DNA of 64,000 nucleotides. It comes from Isoetes taiwanensis. Taxonomy: Eukaryota > Streptophyta > Lycopodiopsida > Isoetales > Isoetaceae. This document shows, one piece after another, positions 1 to 9,647 of this stretch. A model generated the notes under the pieces. It was not told the DNA's origin. It searched no databases and saw nothing but the letters and a program-made list of their open reading frames with translations. The position numbers and the translations under genes were made by a program. Each line of letters begins with the position of its first letter. Position 1 is the stretch's first letter. The DNA lies in the NCBI GenBank assembly GCA_021234155.1, contig JAJEKV010000016.1, positions 806,001-870,000 of the forward strand, written 5' to 3'.

Positions 1-606
1 TATGACATCAGAAGAGAACTCATATGCACAGCCAAGGATGCCAAAGGCAGATATAATATGGCCATGGCAGGCTCATGCATGTGTATTTACTGTGTCTTTC
101 ATTCCATCTTCAGGGGAAAGGCCAGAAAATGCACAAATCAGAATCTCCAATCCATCCATTGAGTGAGGACTCAAAACATCATGAACTTTGCTTCTTTGCT
201 TTTATTGCTACTCTATCTATCCTAATCTGTTACCCCGTATAAGATGATCCTTTTAAGGGTTAAACTTCCCTTGAAAAAAGTTTTTTGTACACTCTAATTA
301 CACTTTAAATAATATATATAGCCTTCAATAAAAAAAAAAAAGAATATTGATCGGAAGGCGCTCGGGCTGGCGACTAAATCTCTGGAAGCGGAATACGCAA
401 CTAAGGCGCTTGATTTTCCTTTTTAAAGGTAGGCCACTGTCAGTTGTGTTTTTCTATGTGATGCGGAATACGTCTTGTCCAAACACTTTGGACAAGTGTA
501 TTCTGGAATAGCATCTTTGCACACACACAGCAAATGCTGCACACAAAATACTATTCTAGAATAGCATTTGTATTCTCAAATATCATTAGTCCAATCGACT
601 TGTGAG
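1..606. other. Non-coding, nothing recognised
   Basis: No ORF, exon or repeat boundary could be supported here. There is an A-rich run near 330-342 and a few short direct repeats around 480-560 built on variants of 'tattctggaatagcat'. This may be 5' flank of the proline-rich gene that follows. Confidence 0.5.
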
Positions 607-628
607 TTAGTAACAAGCCCACAATTTT

Positions 629-1159
629 TTGCAGTTGTTTAACATGGTTAACCGCTTCGTGAACAAACTTCCACCACCATTTGTTTGCCCAAGTACCTCT
701 ACTTCAGATGGAACACAAGACGGAGATGCTTCTTCAACACCTACCTCGACAAGGTCTTTGTTGCTTCTCGAAGACACTCCGAGTCCAGTAACTAGTAGAC
801 TGCCACCACCTTTCCATCCCTCTCCAAGTCCAGTAGGAAACCGGCTGCCACCTCCTTTCAAAGCCTCACCTGTTGCACGTAGCAATCTTCCACCACCATT
901 TGTACCATCCCCCGACACTACAATGGCTCGACCTCAGCAAATTTTTCGGAACAGACTACCTCCGCCATTTGTTGTTTCTCCATCTTCACTTACACATGCC
1001 AGGAATACAGCACGTTCTGAAGACTGCGAGATTCTCCATCGCTTCTCCCACCACGATTTCACTACAAATGAAGACGACCCTGCAGCATCTACTCCTCTTC
1101 ACACAAACGTGGTGACACATGGGTTTGCAGAATTTGATCGCTATAAGAGATATGTTTGA
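629..1159 (+). CDS. Proline-rich protein fragment with five LPPPF repeats
   Basis: I do not recognise a family. The 176-residue reading frame repeats the pentapeptide LPPPF five times, at residues about 14, 58, 73, 87 and 110, mostly as (N/S)RLPPPF(V/H/K). The spacers are Ser/Thr/Pro-rich. The repeat unit is kept while the spacers vary, which argues for a translated protein rather than a chance ORF. The C-terminal third is ordinary and hydrophilic. It lies about 500 bp upstream of the DUF7869-like exon on the same strand and could be an upstream exon of that gene or a separate gene. LPPPF resembles a short linear motif that binds EVH1/SH3-like domains, but no partner can be named. The start at 629 is the first Met and is uncertain. 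Confidence 0.45.
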   Translation: MQLFNMVNRFVNKLPPPFVCPSTSTSDGTQDGDASSTPTSTRSLLLLEDTPSPVTSRLPPPFHPSPSPVGNRLPPPFKASPVARSNLPPPFVPSPDTTMARPQQIFRNRLPPPFVVSPSSLTHARNTARSEDCEILHRFSHHDFTTNEDDPAASTPLHTNVVTHGFAEFDRYKRYV

Positions 1160-1671
1160 GCGAACTCCCCGTGAAGAAGCTACAACAACTTTATTTGGCA
1201 CATCATATGGTGGCCCATCTCCTTCATTCAACACTTTGCACCTCCGCCTTATCTCGGTACGACTTCCGTGGTTTGTTCTCCTCTACAAGCACACCACTAA
1301 GGGGCAGAGGAGGTCACCCCCAGTAGAACTCTCTTGAGGAAGATGAAGACACCAGCGGTGCAACGAGATTACACATTCTCTAGCCAGTCCACCAAGAAAT
1401 TCAAGGTGGATTATGGTTTGAGAGCATGCTCCCTCTGTAAGAAGAAGAAACCTTATGGACGAGCATAAAATGAGAAGACTTTTAAGAAGTAAATGATGCT
1501 CATTGAGTTGCATCAACAAATTTAACATGTCTAAATTACGAGCAATTAGAGACAACTTCTGAGTTCAATGACATTGGCTGACCAGAATGCCTACTTGGCC
1601 TATCATGTAAGACCAAACCCGCAACACCTTCTTGCACTACATTAACCGTCAAGAAGTTTGCGAAATGCTTT
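1160..1671 (+). other. Probable decayed coding or intron sequence
   Basis: Short open stretches occur in several frames but none continues. The frame that becomes the DUF7869-like exon is already open from about 1618, so that exon probably begins upstream of its first Met. The rest has no recognisable feature. Confidence 0.35.
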
Positions 1672-2566
1672 ATGGTTGTCCACCGTTTAGGGTCCCGAAT
1701 GTCTAGAATACACAAAAAGGCGGACAAAAATCCAGCAATTGATGATCATTGTGGACCAAGAAGAGTTGTAACCATGCATGCCCTTGCTGCTGTGTCATGG
1801 ATGGAGAAATATTTTAGAGAAACATGTGAGAAGCTGCCTAACAGCAACATGTATCATTTAACTGATAACATCACCAAAAAAGATGTTTTTAATGAGTACA
1901 AAGAGACTTGCACTCAGCTTCAGCACATCTCTTACTCACACTTCACCAGACTGTGGAAAAGTGAATTCGGTTTAGTGAAAATTCCGAGGAGACATAGAAT
2001 GTCTGTTTGCTCAAGGTGTGCAGAATTAAAAGTCAACGAAAGCGCAAAGACAGAGGTCGAAAGAAGTAAGCTCATGTTCTCCAATCTCTCACTTGTTTTA
2101 AAGAAAATGCTTTGACCTGATTTCTTCTACAGATATTGTGCAACAGAACCTTGCCAGACATCGTGAACAACAAGCAGCAGAGAGAAGAAAGCTTGCCAAA
2201 CACAGAAAAAAAGCTCTTGAACGTCCACTGCAATATATGTCTGTTGTGATTGATGGAATGGACCAAAAAAAAACTACTCTACCACATTTCTTGAACATTC
2301 CTAAAGATGTGCCAGAGGAATGTTTTTTTAAGGTCCACCTTGTAGGACCTATGGTCTTCAAAGGAAGTCTAAAGTGCAAAGTATTTTTGACATATCCAAA
2401 CTTGCATGGTGACCCGAACCTCACAATTACAATTCTTAACAAGGTCCTGTGCGAGCAAGAGCAATTACCACCAGTGCTTTACCTGGAACTTGACAATACT
2501 ACAAGGGAGAACAAGAATCAAACACTCTTTGCGTACTGTGCCATGTTAGTGGAGCTAGGGATCTGA
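1672..2566 (+). pseudogene. DUF7869-type transposase-like protein, 3'-truncated
   Basis: Two exons join cleanly: 1672-2065 and 2133-2566, around a 67-bp intron (GTAAG at 2066, TACAG ending 2132) that restores phase. The product contains a Cys-rich patch (MSVCSRCAEL) followed by an Arg/Lys/Gln-rich helix, then 'DGMDQKKTTLPH' and 'LYLELDNTTRENKN'. These are the signature blocks of the DUF7869 family, whose spaced acidic residues suggest a DDE-type nuclease core. That function is inference; the match to the family is from memory of its motifs. The usual C-terminal part after 'ENKN...' (an expected GHTHEDID-like block) is missing. The frame stops at 2564-2566, exactly where sequence shared with the retrotransposon begins. 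Truncation by a transposon junction is the likely cause. Confidence 0.6.
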
Positions 2567-2567
2567 T

Positions 2568-2700
2568 CAATTTTGATCCAACAACCTGCGATGTAGTGTT
2601 TCTTACCTTGCTTTGCTTAGATTTGCACTTCATGGTAGCTCATTTGGATGCCTGTAGGCCTAGAACAGAAGTTTTTCCATCAAGAACCCTTGTGCACGGA
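2568..2700 (+). repeat. Segment shared with the H3-bearing element
   Basis: This stretch aligns by eye with the reverse complement of 44029-44162. Shared blocks include 'gtgtttctt', 'tttgcacttcatgg', 'gctcatttgga', 'agaacagaagt' and 'atcaagaaccc'. The match begins right at the DUF7869 junction and fades after about 2692. It ties this chromovirus to the minus-strand element carrying the histone H3-like ORF, independently of the LTR match. Confidence 0.75.
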
Positions 2701-2720
2701 ACCCGAGGCCAACCCTAGTC

Positions 2721-2728
2721 TATAAAAA
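2721..2728 (+). promoter_or_regulatory. Possible TATA box (TATAAAAA)
   Basis: TATAAAAA followed by a GC-rich then pyrimidine-rich stretch lies about 110 bp upstream of the open frame that leads into the 2950-4356 ORF. It resembles a plant core promoter and may be an internal promoter of the retroelement. Evidence is the motif alone. Confidence 0.3.
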
Positions 2729-2949
2729 GGGGCCCTCATTTGTCATTTTCCCTACATCAAAATTGCTCTTAGCATCCTAGGCGGTTTTCTAGCTCCCTAC
2801 TGATCTTTGCAAACCATTTTCTACATCCATCTCTGACTCATGGGCCTTCTAGTTTCGTCAGATGGTATGATGCTGCAAATCATATCAGAGATTTTCCTGC
2901 TGAACAAGCCTTCCATGTCTTTGATCACCTCTTTGATCTTCATGCAACA

Positions 2950-4356
2950 TTGACCAGAACTCCCTTCTACACTGATATCATCTGCCAATACGACCAGCAG
3001 ATCCTACCCTGGGAAGTTAGCTTACTGCCTAGGGGAGGGAAATGGGTATCCCTAGACTCGCTTAGCCAAGCCTTAGGAGGGGGATCCAAAACCAAGCTGT
3101 GGGATAGGACTAGACACATGCCTGACTACATGACGTGCAAACATAATAGGCATAGATACCTCTCAGCTCCTGCAGCCTTAGCTTTGTTCATGCAGTATAA
3201 GTCAATCAACAAGGCAGGAGAGCCATCAATTCAGCCCTTAGATCTAGCACCTCTCGACATCCGAAGGGAGCAGATCAGCATCCATGAGATCGACTCTACA
3301 GAGTACGAGTATTATGGCGCGACATCGGGAACACCCATGTTGCAGATCGAACAAGACTACGAGCAACAAGGGGAGGAGAACCCAAGTTGGGAGATGAGAG
3401 AGGCAAGAAGGATGGAGAGGCTAATAGCTAGGCAGGAAGGCGCATTAAGGCGAGATTTCGAACCGCCAGTTGGCATCACAGCCCTGTCACCAGTGATCAT
3501 CGACGGCGAGGAGTACATCTTGGCCAACGACATCATCAACCTCCCCTATTGCCAAGAAGAAGGTCTCAGGATCGATGAGCTCTTAGGCTTAATTGCACAA
3601 GAGCAGGGTAGCGACTTCATCGACTACTCCTACCAGGAAATTCCAAGGGAAGTAGCGGAGCGACACTCCTACGCCGGGGAGACAATGTCGGATATACAAG
3701 CTTATCAGCAGATAAGGCAGATGTATCAACAACAGGAACCCATCATCCCAGAGGAGGAGTTCCAGCAGATACAGAGCAGATTGTATAAGCCAGGAAGAGG
3801 TCCAAGCTCTAGCCGACCAGTCCGTTCCAGGAGTTCGCGTGAGGCACACGCCAACATCAACTTGGAGAACGCTACCACAATGTGGAGGGACCACGAAGAC
3901 CTCATAGCAATAGACATCTATGGGGAAGCAGCTGGCAGAAGAGGCACAGGTTCCAACATCGCGGGGAAAGGTAAGGCGCTTTGATACTATCTTCCAGCTC
4001 TTAGCCAAGGGCAAATGATAGTATTCCACAAGGAGTTTAGCCCAATAGGAGAAGAGTCTGTCGCGCTCCTCATAGCCCTCTCTGGCTTTGGGCAGCATGC
4101 CAGACTAGACTACGGATTGGATCATGTCATCCTTTTTAAGAGATTCGTAGCTCTTCACTGCCTCGACTTTGCCAGGGGCCACCTCAGAGACGCACATCTG
4201 TCAGTAGTGGCAACGACGGCACCCGAACTCCCTGCACCACAGATGGCGAGAGCACTTGAAGGGGGATCGGCCGCAAGGATCTTGCACAACGTCGGCAAAG
4301 GGCTACACCTCAAGAACATCAAGAACTTCTTCAAGACCATGAAGGGGCATCGATGA
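2950..4356 (+). pseudogene. Extra 5' ORF of the chromovirus, function unknown
   Basis: One frame runs through both 2950-3984 and 3985-4356, broken only by TGA at 3982-3984. The same frame is open upstream to about 2820, so the true start is not fixed. The protein is hydrophilic, with a conserved-looking N-terminal block (WVSLDSLSQALGG, then YMTCKHNRHRYLSAPAALAL), a Glu/Gln-rich middle and a basic Ser/Arg patch (PVRSRSSREAH). The C-terminal part (LSGFGQHARLDYGLDH) looks folded. I do not recognise the domain. Position between the element's 5' region and gag suggests an accessory ORF or an N-terminal extension of gag. Base composition matches the adjacent gag. Confidence 0.6.
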
Positions 4357-4582
4357 TGGAAAAATTTGTCTTGTAGTCATTTAAATTGTATTAAATAAAT
4401 TTCTTTTAGATATTATCATGTATTTCATGAAATGTATCTCTAAATATTAATGACTTACTATGATCTTGACTTGTAAGTGGAATTTTCACATGATTTCTTT
4501 TGTATCTAACAATAAATTAATAAAAAAATGGAGATGATTAATGTGTAACTTAAATAACAAGCATTGATGATTAATCCTTGCA
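4357..4582 (+). other. AT-rich spacer, possible intron before gag
   Basis: The stretch is AT-rich, unlike the flanking coding sequence, and ends in 'ccttgcag' directly before an open frame that runs without stops into gag. No equally good GT donor was identified, so splicing between the accessory ORF and gag is possible but unproven. Confidence 0.35.
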
Positions 4583-6313
4583 GCAAGGAACACCGGCTCA
4601 GGTTCTCAAGGTCAGGGCCGACATCACCAGTGGGTACCCAGAAACCTATTCGGACGTGATCAAGATGACAACAACGAGGAAATGACGGTGGAATCAATCA
4701 ACGCAAGACTCGTCCAGATGAGGAATCAGATGCATCAGCTGATCCACTGGGCCACCCCATTAATGAATGCCCAAGAATATGCACCTGCACCACCTCCACC
4801 TCCACCACTACCTCAGCAAGGCATCGAGGAAGGTCCACAGCCGGAGGGGCAAGACAATCAGGGAAATGTCAGAGACAGGAAGAGGAAAAGGAGAAACAGA
4901 AGGACTCCAACACCACCTAGCTCCAGTTCATCAGACACTTCAGACAGCCAAGACAGTTCTAGCTCAGAAAGTGAGTCTGACACTTCACAGGTAAGAGCCA
5001 GGGCAAGGAAGACAGATGACTATCAAAAGAAAGTTGGCAGTGCTATGAGCAATGTGTGGAAGACTAGGAAGTTGGGTCAGTTCTCAGGGAAGGACAGGTC
5101 AGGTATGGAGGCAGAAGCCTGGCTTGACGAGATGGAGGAATTTGGCAACTCTTATGGCATGAAGGACAAGGATATAGGGAAGGTTGCTACAGCAAACTTG
5201 ATAGGAGCAGCTAGAATCTGGTGGAAAGGCTACGCAAAGTCCAACAAGCTCAAAAGGAATAGTTGCAGATTCAAGACCTTCAGCAAGGCCTTTCGCAGAC
5301 ATTATGTGCCTAGATCACATACTAGCAGGCAGATCCAGCAATTCTACAGATTGAACCAGGGTACCTTGTCAGTAGCAAAGTACACAGAGGAATTCATGCG
5401 ACTCAGGCTCCATGTTCCCGGAGTTTCGGAAAGGCAAGCAGTTGAAACTTACATTGAGGGATTGAACAGCAATATCAAAAGGCTAGTCCAAGCAATCAAC
5501 CCAAAATCAGTGGCAGAAACCGAGGATAAAGCCATAAGTTTGGAAGAAGCTCCACCAACGCCAGGGGAGAAACAGTCGGCCTTCAAAAGAAAGTCAACAA
5601 AGCAGTACCAAGGGCAGTACTAGAGTAAGCAATCAGCAACTACGCCATCAGGAGGCCAGCAGCAGGGAAGAGCTCAGGGTAAGACCTTTGGGGACCGTAA
5701 GCCGCAGAATGCATCAGGGGGCAGCGCGCTAAAGCGTCTCCTAGACAGTCTGACGAAAGAGAAGAGACAAGAGTGTATCGAGAAGAAGCTATGTTTTAGG
5801 TGCTTCCAGCCAGGGCACCAAACAAATGATTGCCCATTCGTCATGCAGGCAGCTTTGGCAGAGCTTGGGGATTGGGATTCACCAACAGAAGCGGATGAAG
5901 ACGACGAACAGCACGAAGCCCAGGACTTCATAGATGGTGAGTGCCATATCTGTGCAAATATTGAGTCAGGTGATATTGAAAATCAGTCGACAGTCATTGC
6001 AGCTGATGGAGACATAGGTAGCTCTCACAACTTTGCCTCTCCTAGGCTGGCTGCCCTAATGAAGAACAAGGTATTGAAGTCTAAGCCAAGGCCAGTTGCT
6101 ATGGCAAATGGCGCCATTCGGCACACTAAGGGGAGGAGGATCACATTCGACATAGACCTTAGTGGAAGTAAGTGGTCGATGGGGGCAGAGGTCATGGAAA
6201 TTGGAAGGTATGACCTTATAGTAGGAATGGAGTTCCTAAAGCCAGCGAAAGCCATGATCGACTGCGACCGTAATGAGATCGCCATAACAGACCGGACGGC
6301 ACCAAATTCATAG
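4583..6313 (+). pseudogene. gag-pro: Gag and protease of the chromovirus, with in-frame TAG
   Basis: The first Met is at 4682 but the frame is open from 4583. The N-terminus is proline-rich, followed by a Ser/Asp/Glu-rich acidic tract. A retrotransposon gag core follows (W-x-x-G.. R-I-W-W-K, then FKTFSKAFRRHYVP, then NQGTLSVAKYTEEF). TAG at 5621-5623 interrupts the frame. The same frame then gives a CX2CX4HX4C zinc knuckle (CFRCFQPGHQTNDC) and a retropepsin-like domain with YDLIVGMEFL. The catalytic triad, normally D-S/T-G, reads D-I-G at 6011-6019 within DIGSSHNF. Frame 2 ends at TAG 6311-6313; the continuation is in frame 1 from about 6298, implying loss of one base. No slippery heptamer is visible, so a mutation is more likely than programmed shifting. 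Confidence 0.85.
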
Positions 6314-7839
6314 TGAAAGGTAAGAAGGCAGCTTCTTCTATGCAGTGTATTTCTTTGAAGCAGCTAAGGAAAAGTATAGAAAGAAATAAGGTGGATTACA
6401 TTTTGAGGTTAGAGGCAATTGAGCCCAATAAGCAGGATGGAAGCGACCAAAAGGGGAATCAGTTGCCCAGGCCAGTAGCAAGGCTCATTTCAGAATTTAA
6501 GGATGTATTCCCGGATGAAATCCGGCAACCACCACCTTATAGGGGTGTAGAATGTGAGATCACATTAGCCCCAGATGGGTTAAAGCATGTTAGGGTGTAC
6601 CACTTTTGGAACCTACCTAAAATATCCACTGGGTACTCACATATGGTGATATTGCTTCATGCTCATGATAATAGGTGATATGAAAAGTGCTCTAAGACAT
6701 CATCCTTCTATTACTCTCGATTATGAAGCAAAAATATTGACTATTAGCTTTGATTTAAGTACTTTTAATATCAATTAGGTACCTGCAGAAAAAGTACTCA
6801 AAAACTACCTTTTAGATACTTTTTTTGGCACACCCTAACATGCTCTCACCCAGATGCTAAGCCTACCAGCAAGGCACCATACAGGATGAGCACCCCGGAG
6901 TTGATTCTCAAGAAGCAGCTCCAGGAATTGCTTGAGCTTGGTTTTATTAGAGCAAGTGTGTCTCCTTTTGGAGCACCTATACTCTTCGTGAAGAAGAAAG
7001 ATGGGAGCTTAAGAATGTGCATAGACTATCGCCAGCTCAACAAGCAGACGATAAAGAATAAGTATGCATTGCCAAGAGCAGATGATTTAATGGACCAGCT
7101 CCAAGGAGCAAAGGTATTCTCTAAAATTGATTTGAGGTCGGGGTACCATCAGATAAGAATAAAAGAAGAGGATATCCATAAGACCGCCTTTAGAACGCGG
7201 TATGGTCACTTTGAGTTTACAGTAATGCCCTTTGGTTTGTCGAATGCTCCAGCAACTTTCATGCGCCTCATGAACGACGTCTTCAGGGAATTCCTAGATG
7301 AGTTTGTCATTGTCTTCTTTGACGACATTCTAGTCTACAGCAAGTCCATTGAAGATCATGGTCAGCATTTGAGAAGGGTGTTGGAAAAGTTAAGGCGGCA
7401 TCGCTTGTATGGAAAGCTCTCCAAATGCCACTTTGCTACCGAAAGAGTGGAGTACTTGGGCCATGTCATATCGGTGGAAGGGATCTCCACCGACCCCGCA
7501 AAGATTGAAGCAGTAGTGGATTGGCCAGCACCAAAGAATGTGGCGGAGGTAAGAAGCTTTCTAGGTCTGGCAGGTTATTACAGGAAGTTCGTGAAGGACT
7601 TCGCTAAGTGGGCGTCCCCTTTGACGGACCTCACTAAGAGTGTTAAGGTGAAAGATTGGAGAACACATTGGCTAGAAAATGTTCAAGCTTCATTTGAAAA
7701 GCTTAAGGAAGCCTTAACAACAGCACCAGTGCTAGTTCTGCCAGATCCAGACAAGGACAAGATAGTAGCAACAGACGCAAGCAAGATAGCAACAGGTGGA
7801 GTTCTTATGCATGAAGGAAGTATGATTCCAAGAAGTTGA
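6298..7839 (+). pseudogene. pol: Reverse transcriptase region of pol, split by a MITE
   Basis: The frame resumes at about 6298 and leads into the RT domain. It is interrupted at 6577 by a 271-bp insertion and resumes at 6856 in the same frame. RT blocks are visible in order: [53 protein letters not shown], the catalytic [10 protein letters not shown], and GHVISVEGI. The start of RNase H ([13 protein letters not shown]) is at the end. A stop at 7837-7839 follows a small deletion that removes the short segment between MHEGSMI and DSKKLND. FFDD in place of the commoner Y-x-DD is tolerated in chromoviruses. The GTG at 6313 is not a start but an artefact of frame opening. Confidence 0.9.
6578..6848. 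mobile_element. hAT-like MITE inserted in RT, 8-bp target duplication
   Basis: CCCAGATG is present at 6570-6577 and again at 6849-6856, exactly flanking this 271-bp segment. Near its ends are 15-bp perfect inverted repeats, AGCATGTTAGGGTGT (6584-6598) and its complement (6830-6844). Removing the segment plus one target copy (279 bp, a multiple of three) reconnects the RT reading frame without loss. An 8-bp duplication with short terminal inverted repeats is typical of non-autonomous hAT elements. It carries no coding capacity. Confidence 0.88.
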
Positions 7840-9299
7840 ACGACACCGAGCAGCGCTATCCAACCCATGATCAGGAACTTCTAGCTATTGTGAGAGCTCT
7901 TCGTATTTGGAGGCATTATTTGCTTAGGAGGAAGTTTCAGTTAGATACTGATCACCAGAGCCTCCAATACATCTTTACCCAATCACTCCTCAATCTAAGG
8001 CAAAGGAGGTGGATGGAATTCCTAGAAGAGTATGATTTTGAGATTGCTTATAAGCCAGGTAAGTTGAATGTGGTTGCTGATGCTCTTTCTAGAAGACCCC
8101 TTGAGACGAGAACACATTGTAATGCTATATCAACTCTTTCGAGTGGGTATGGCAAGAAAATTGAGGAGACATTGTCATTTGATGGTGATTTCAAGGAGGT
8201 ATGGGAAAGCCTCTCTAAGGAGGCCAGAACAGATAAGGAACGAGAAGCCTTCAAGCATTATAAGAAGGAAGACAACTTGTTGTACCATAAGGATAAGTTG
8301 TGTGTGCCCGAATCGTCAGGTATAAGGAAGCTAATTCTTCATGACACACACAACAGCCCAATAGCAGGGCATGCAGGTTTTATGAAGACCTACTTCAAGA
8401 TTCGGAGTAGCTACTTCTGGACGGGAATGAAGAAGCAGATAACCAGGCATATTCGAGAATGCCAGTTGTGTCAGCAGACCAAAGCGGAGCAGCTTCGAAT
8501 TCCAGGAGCCTTGGAACCTCTAGCAGTGTCGAATGCGAAATGGGAAGTGGTAAGCATGGATTTTATCACAGGACTTCCCAAAACTCTTCGAGCCAAGGAT
8601 GCATTAATGGTCGTAGTAGACAAATTATCTAAGATGGCACATTTTGTGCCTTGTAAGACTACGGACAGAGCATTAGATACCGCCAAGTTATTCGTAAAGG
8701 AGATTTTTAGGCTCCATGGCATGCCTCGGGAAATAATTTCGGACAGAGATTCCAAGTTTATGAGTGCTTTTTGGCAGGACCTCTTTAGCACCATTCAGAC
8801 GAAGCTCTCCATGAGCACGGCATATCATCCCCAAACAGATGGTCAGACGGAGAGGACGAATCGAATCATTGAAGACATGCTTCAAAGCTTTGTGTGGAAT
8901 AAGCAGTCCAAGTGGGACGAGTACATCCACTTGGTGGAATTCGCCTACAATAGTGCCAAGCAGGAGTCATCTCAGATGTCTCCTTTCATGGTAAATTACG
9001 GGTACCAGTGCCTAACCCCAGACACTTGGCACAATCCTGTGTCAAAGGTTGAAGTATCCCAGCAGATGCTAGGAGATATGCAGCAGCTGGTGGAAGAAGT
9101 AAGGGGGTACCTCCTAGTAGCAAGAAGTCGGCAGAAGAGTGTAGCCGACAGGCACAGGACCGTACGAGAGTTCAAGGTAGGCGATAGCGTGTGGTTGAAG
9201 ATCAAGGTTAAGCAAGCTAAGCTTCGGATTGGGAGTTGTAAGAAGCTTGCCCCCAGGTGGGCTGGTCCGTTCAAGATTTTGGAGAGAGTGGGCTCCTAA
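7836..9299 (+). pseudogene. pol: RNase H and integrase region of pol
   Basis: The frame begins just after the small deletion in RNase H and contains the second half of that domain (QRYPTHDQELLAIV, TDHQSLQYIF, LNVVADALSRR). Integrase follows: an HHCC zinc module (HDTHNSPIAGHAG ... CQLCQ), then the catalytic D, D and E in VSMDFITG, ISDRDSKF and DGQTERTN. A GPY/F-type module (LAPRWAGPFKILERVG) ends the ORF. TAA at 9297-9299 breaks the link to the chromodomain that continues in the same frame. The TTG at the start of the open frame is not a real start codon. Confidence 0.92.
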
Positions 9300-9647
9300 G
9301 CCTACAAGTTAGATCTTCCGGCCCATCTCAAGGTTCACAAGGTTTTCCACGTAAGTTTATTGAAAAGGCACAATCCTAACCCTGAGGAGGTCTTGGATAC
9401 TCCAACTTTGTTGGAAATGACGGAGGAGCAAGTCGAAATTGTGCCTAAATTACTTCTTGATAAGTCATTCAAGAAGACTAGGAGGTCTCAGTTCCTCCAG
9501 TATTTGGTCAAGTGGAAGCACTTGCCCGTGGAAGACGCGACATGGGTATTAAAGCAGGATTTGGAGAAGCAATACCCAGAGTTTATGAAGGAGTTTGATG
9601 GGCGAGTCGTCTCCGACTTGGTCGACCTCGACTCGCCAGGAGGTTAG
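9300..9647 (+). pseudogene. C-terminal chromodomain of integrase
   Basis: The integrase frame continues past TAA 9297-9299. It reads the conserved link (LPAHLKVHKVFHVSLLKR) and then a chromodomain (KTRRSQFLQYLVKWKHLP, then VEDATWVLKQDLEKQYPEF). The VKWK and TW blocks are the hallmarks of group I/II chromodomains, which in related elements steer integration to marked chromatin by binding methylated H3 tails. The frame ends naturally at 9645-9647. Only one nonsense change separates it from pol. Confidence 0.85.

Noticed and set aside
6298-6313. Programmed -1 frameshift between protease and RT
   Set aside because: The shift has the right direction but no slippery heptamer, and a lost G in the GG run explains it more simply. 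Other breaks show that the copy is dead.
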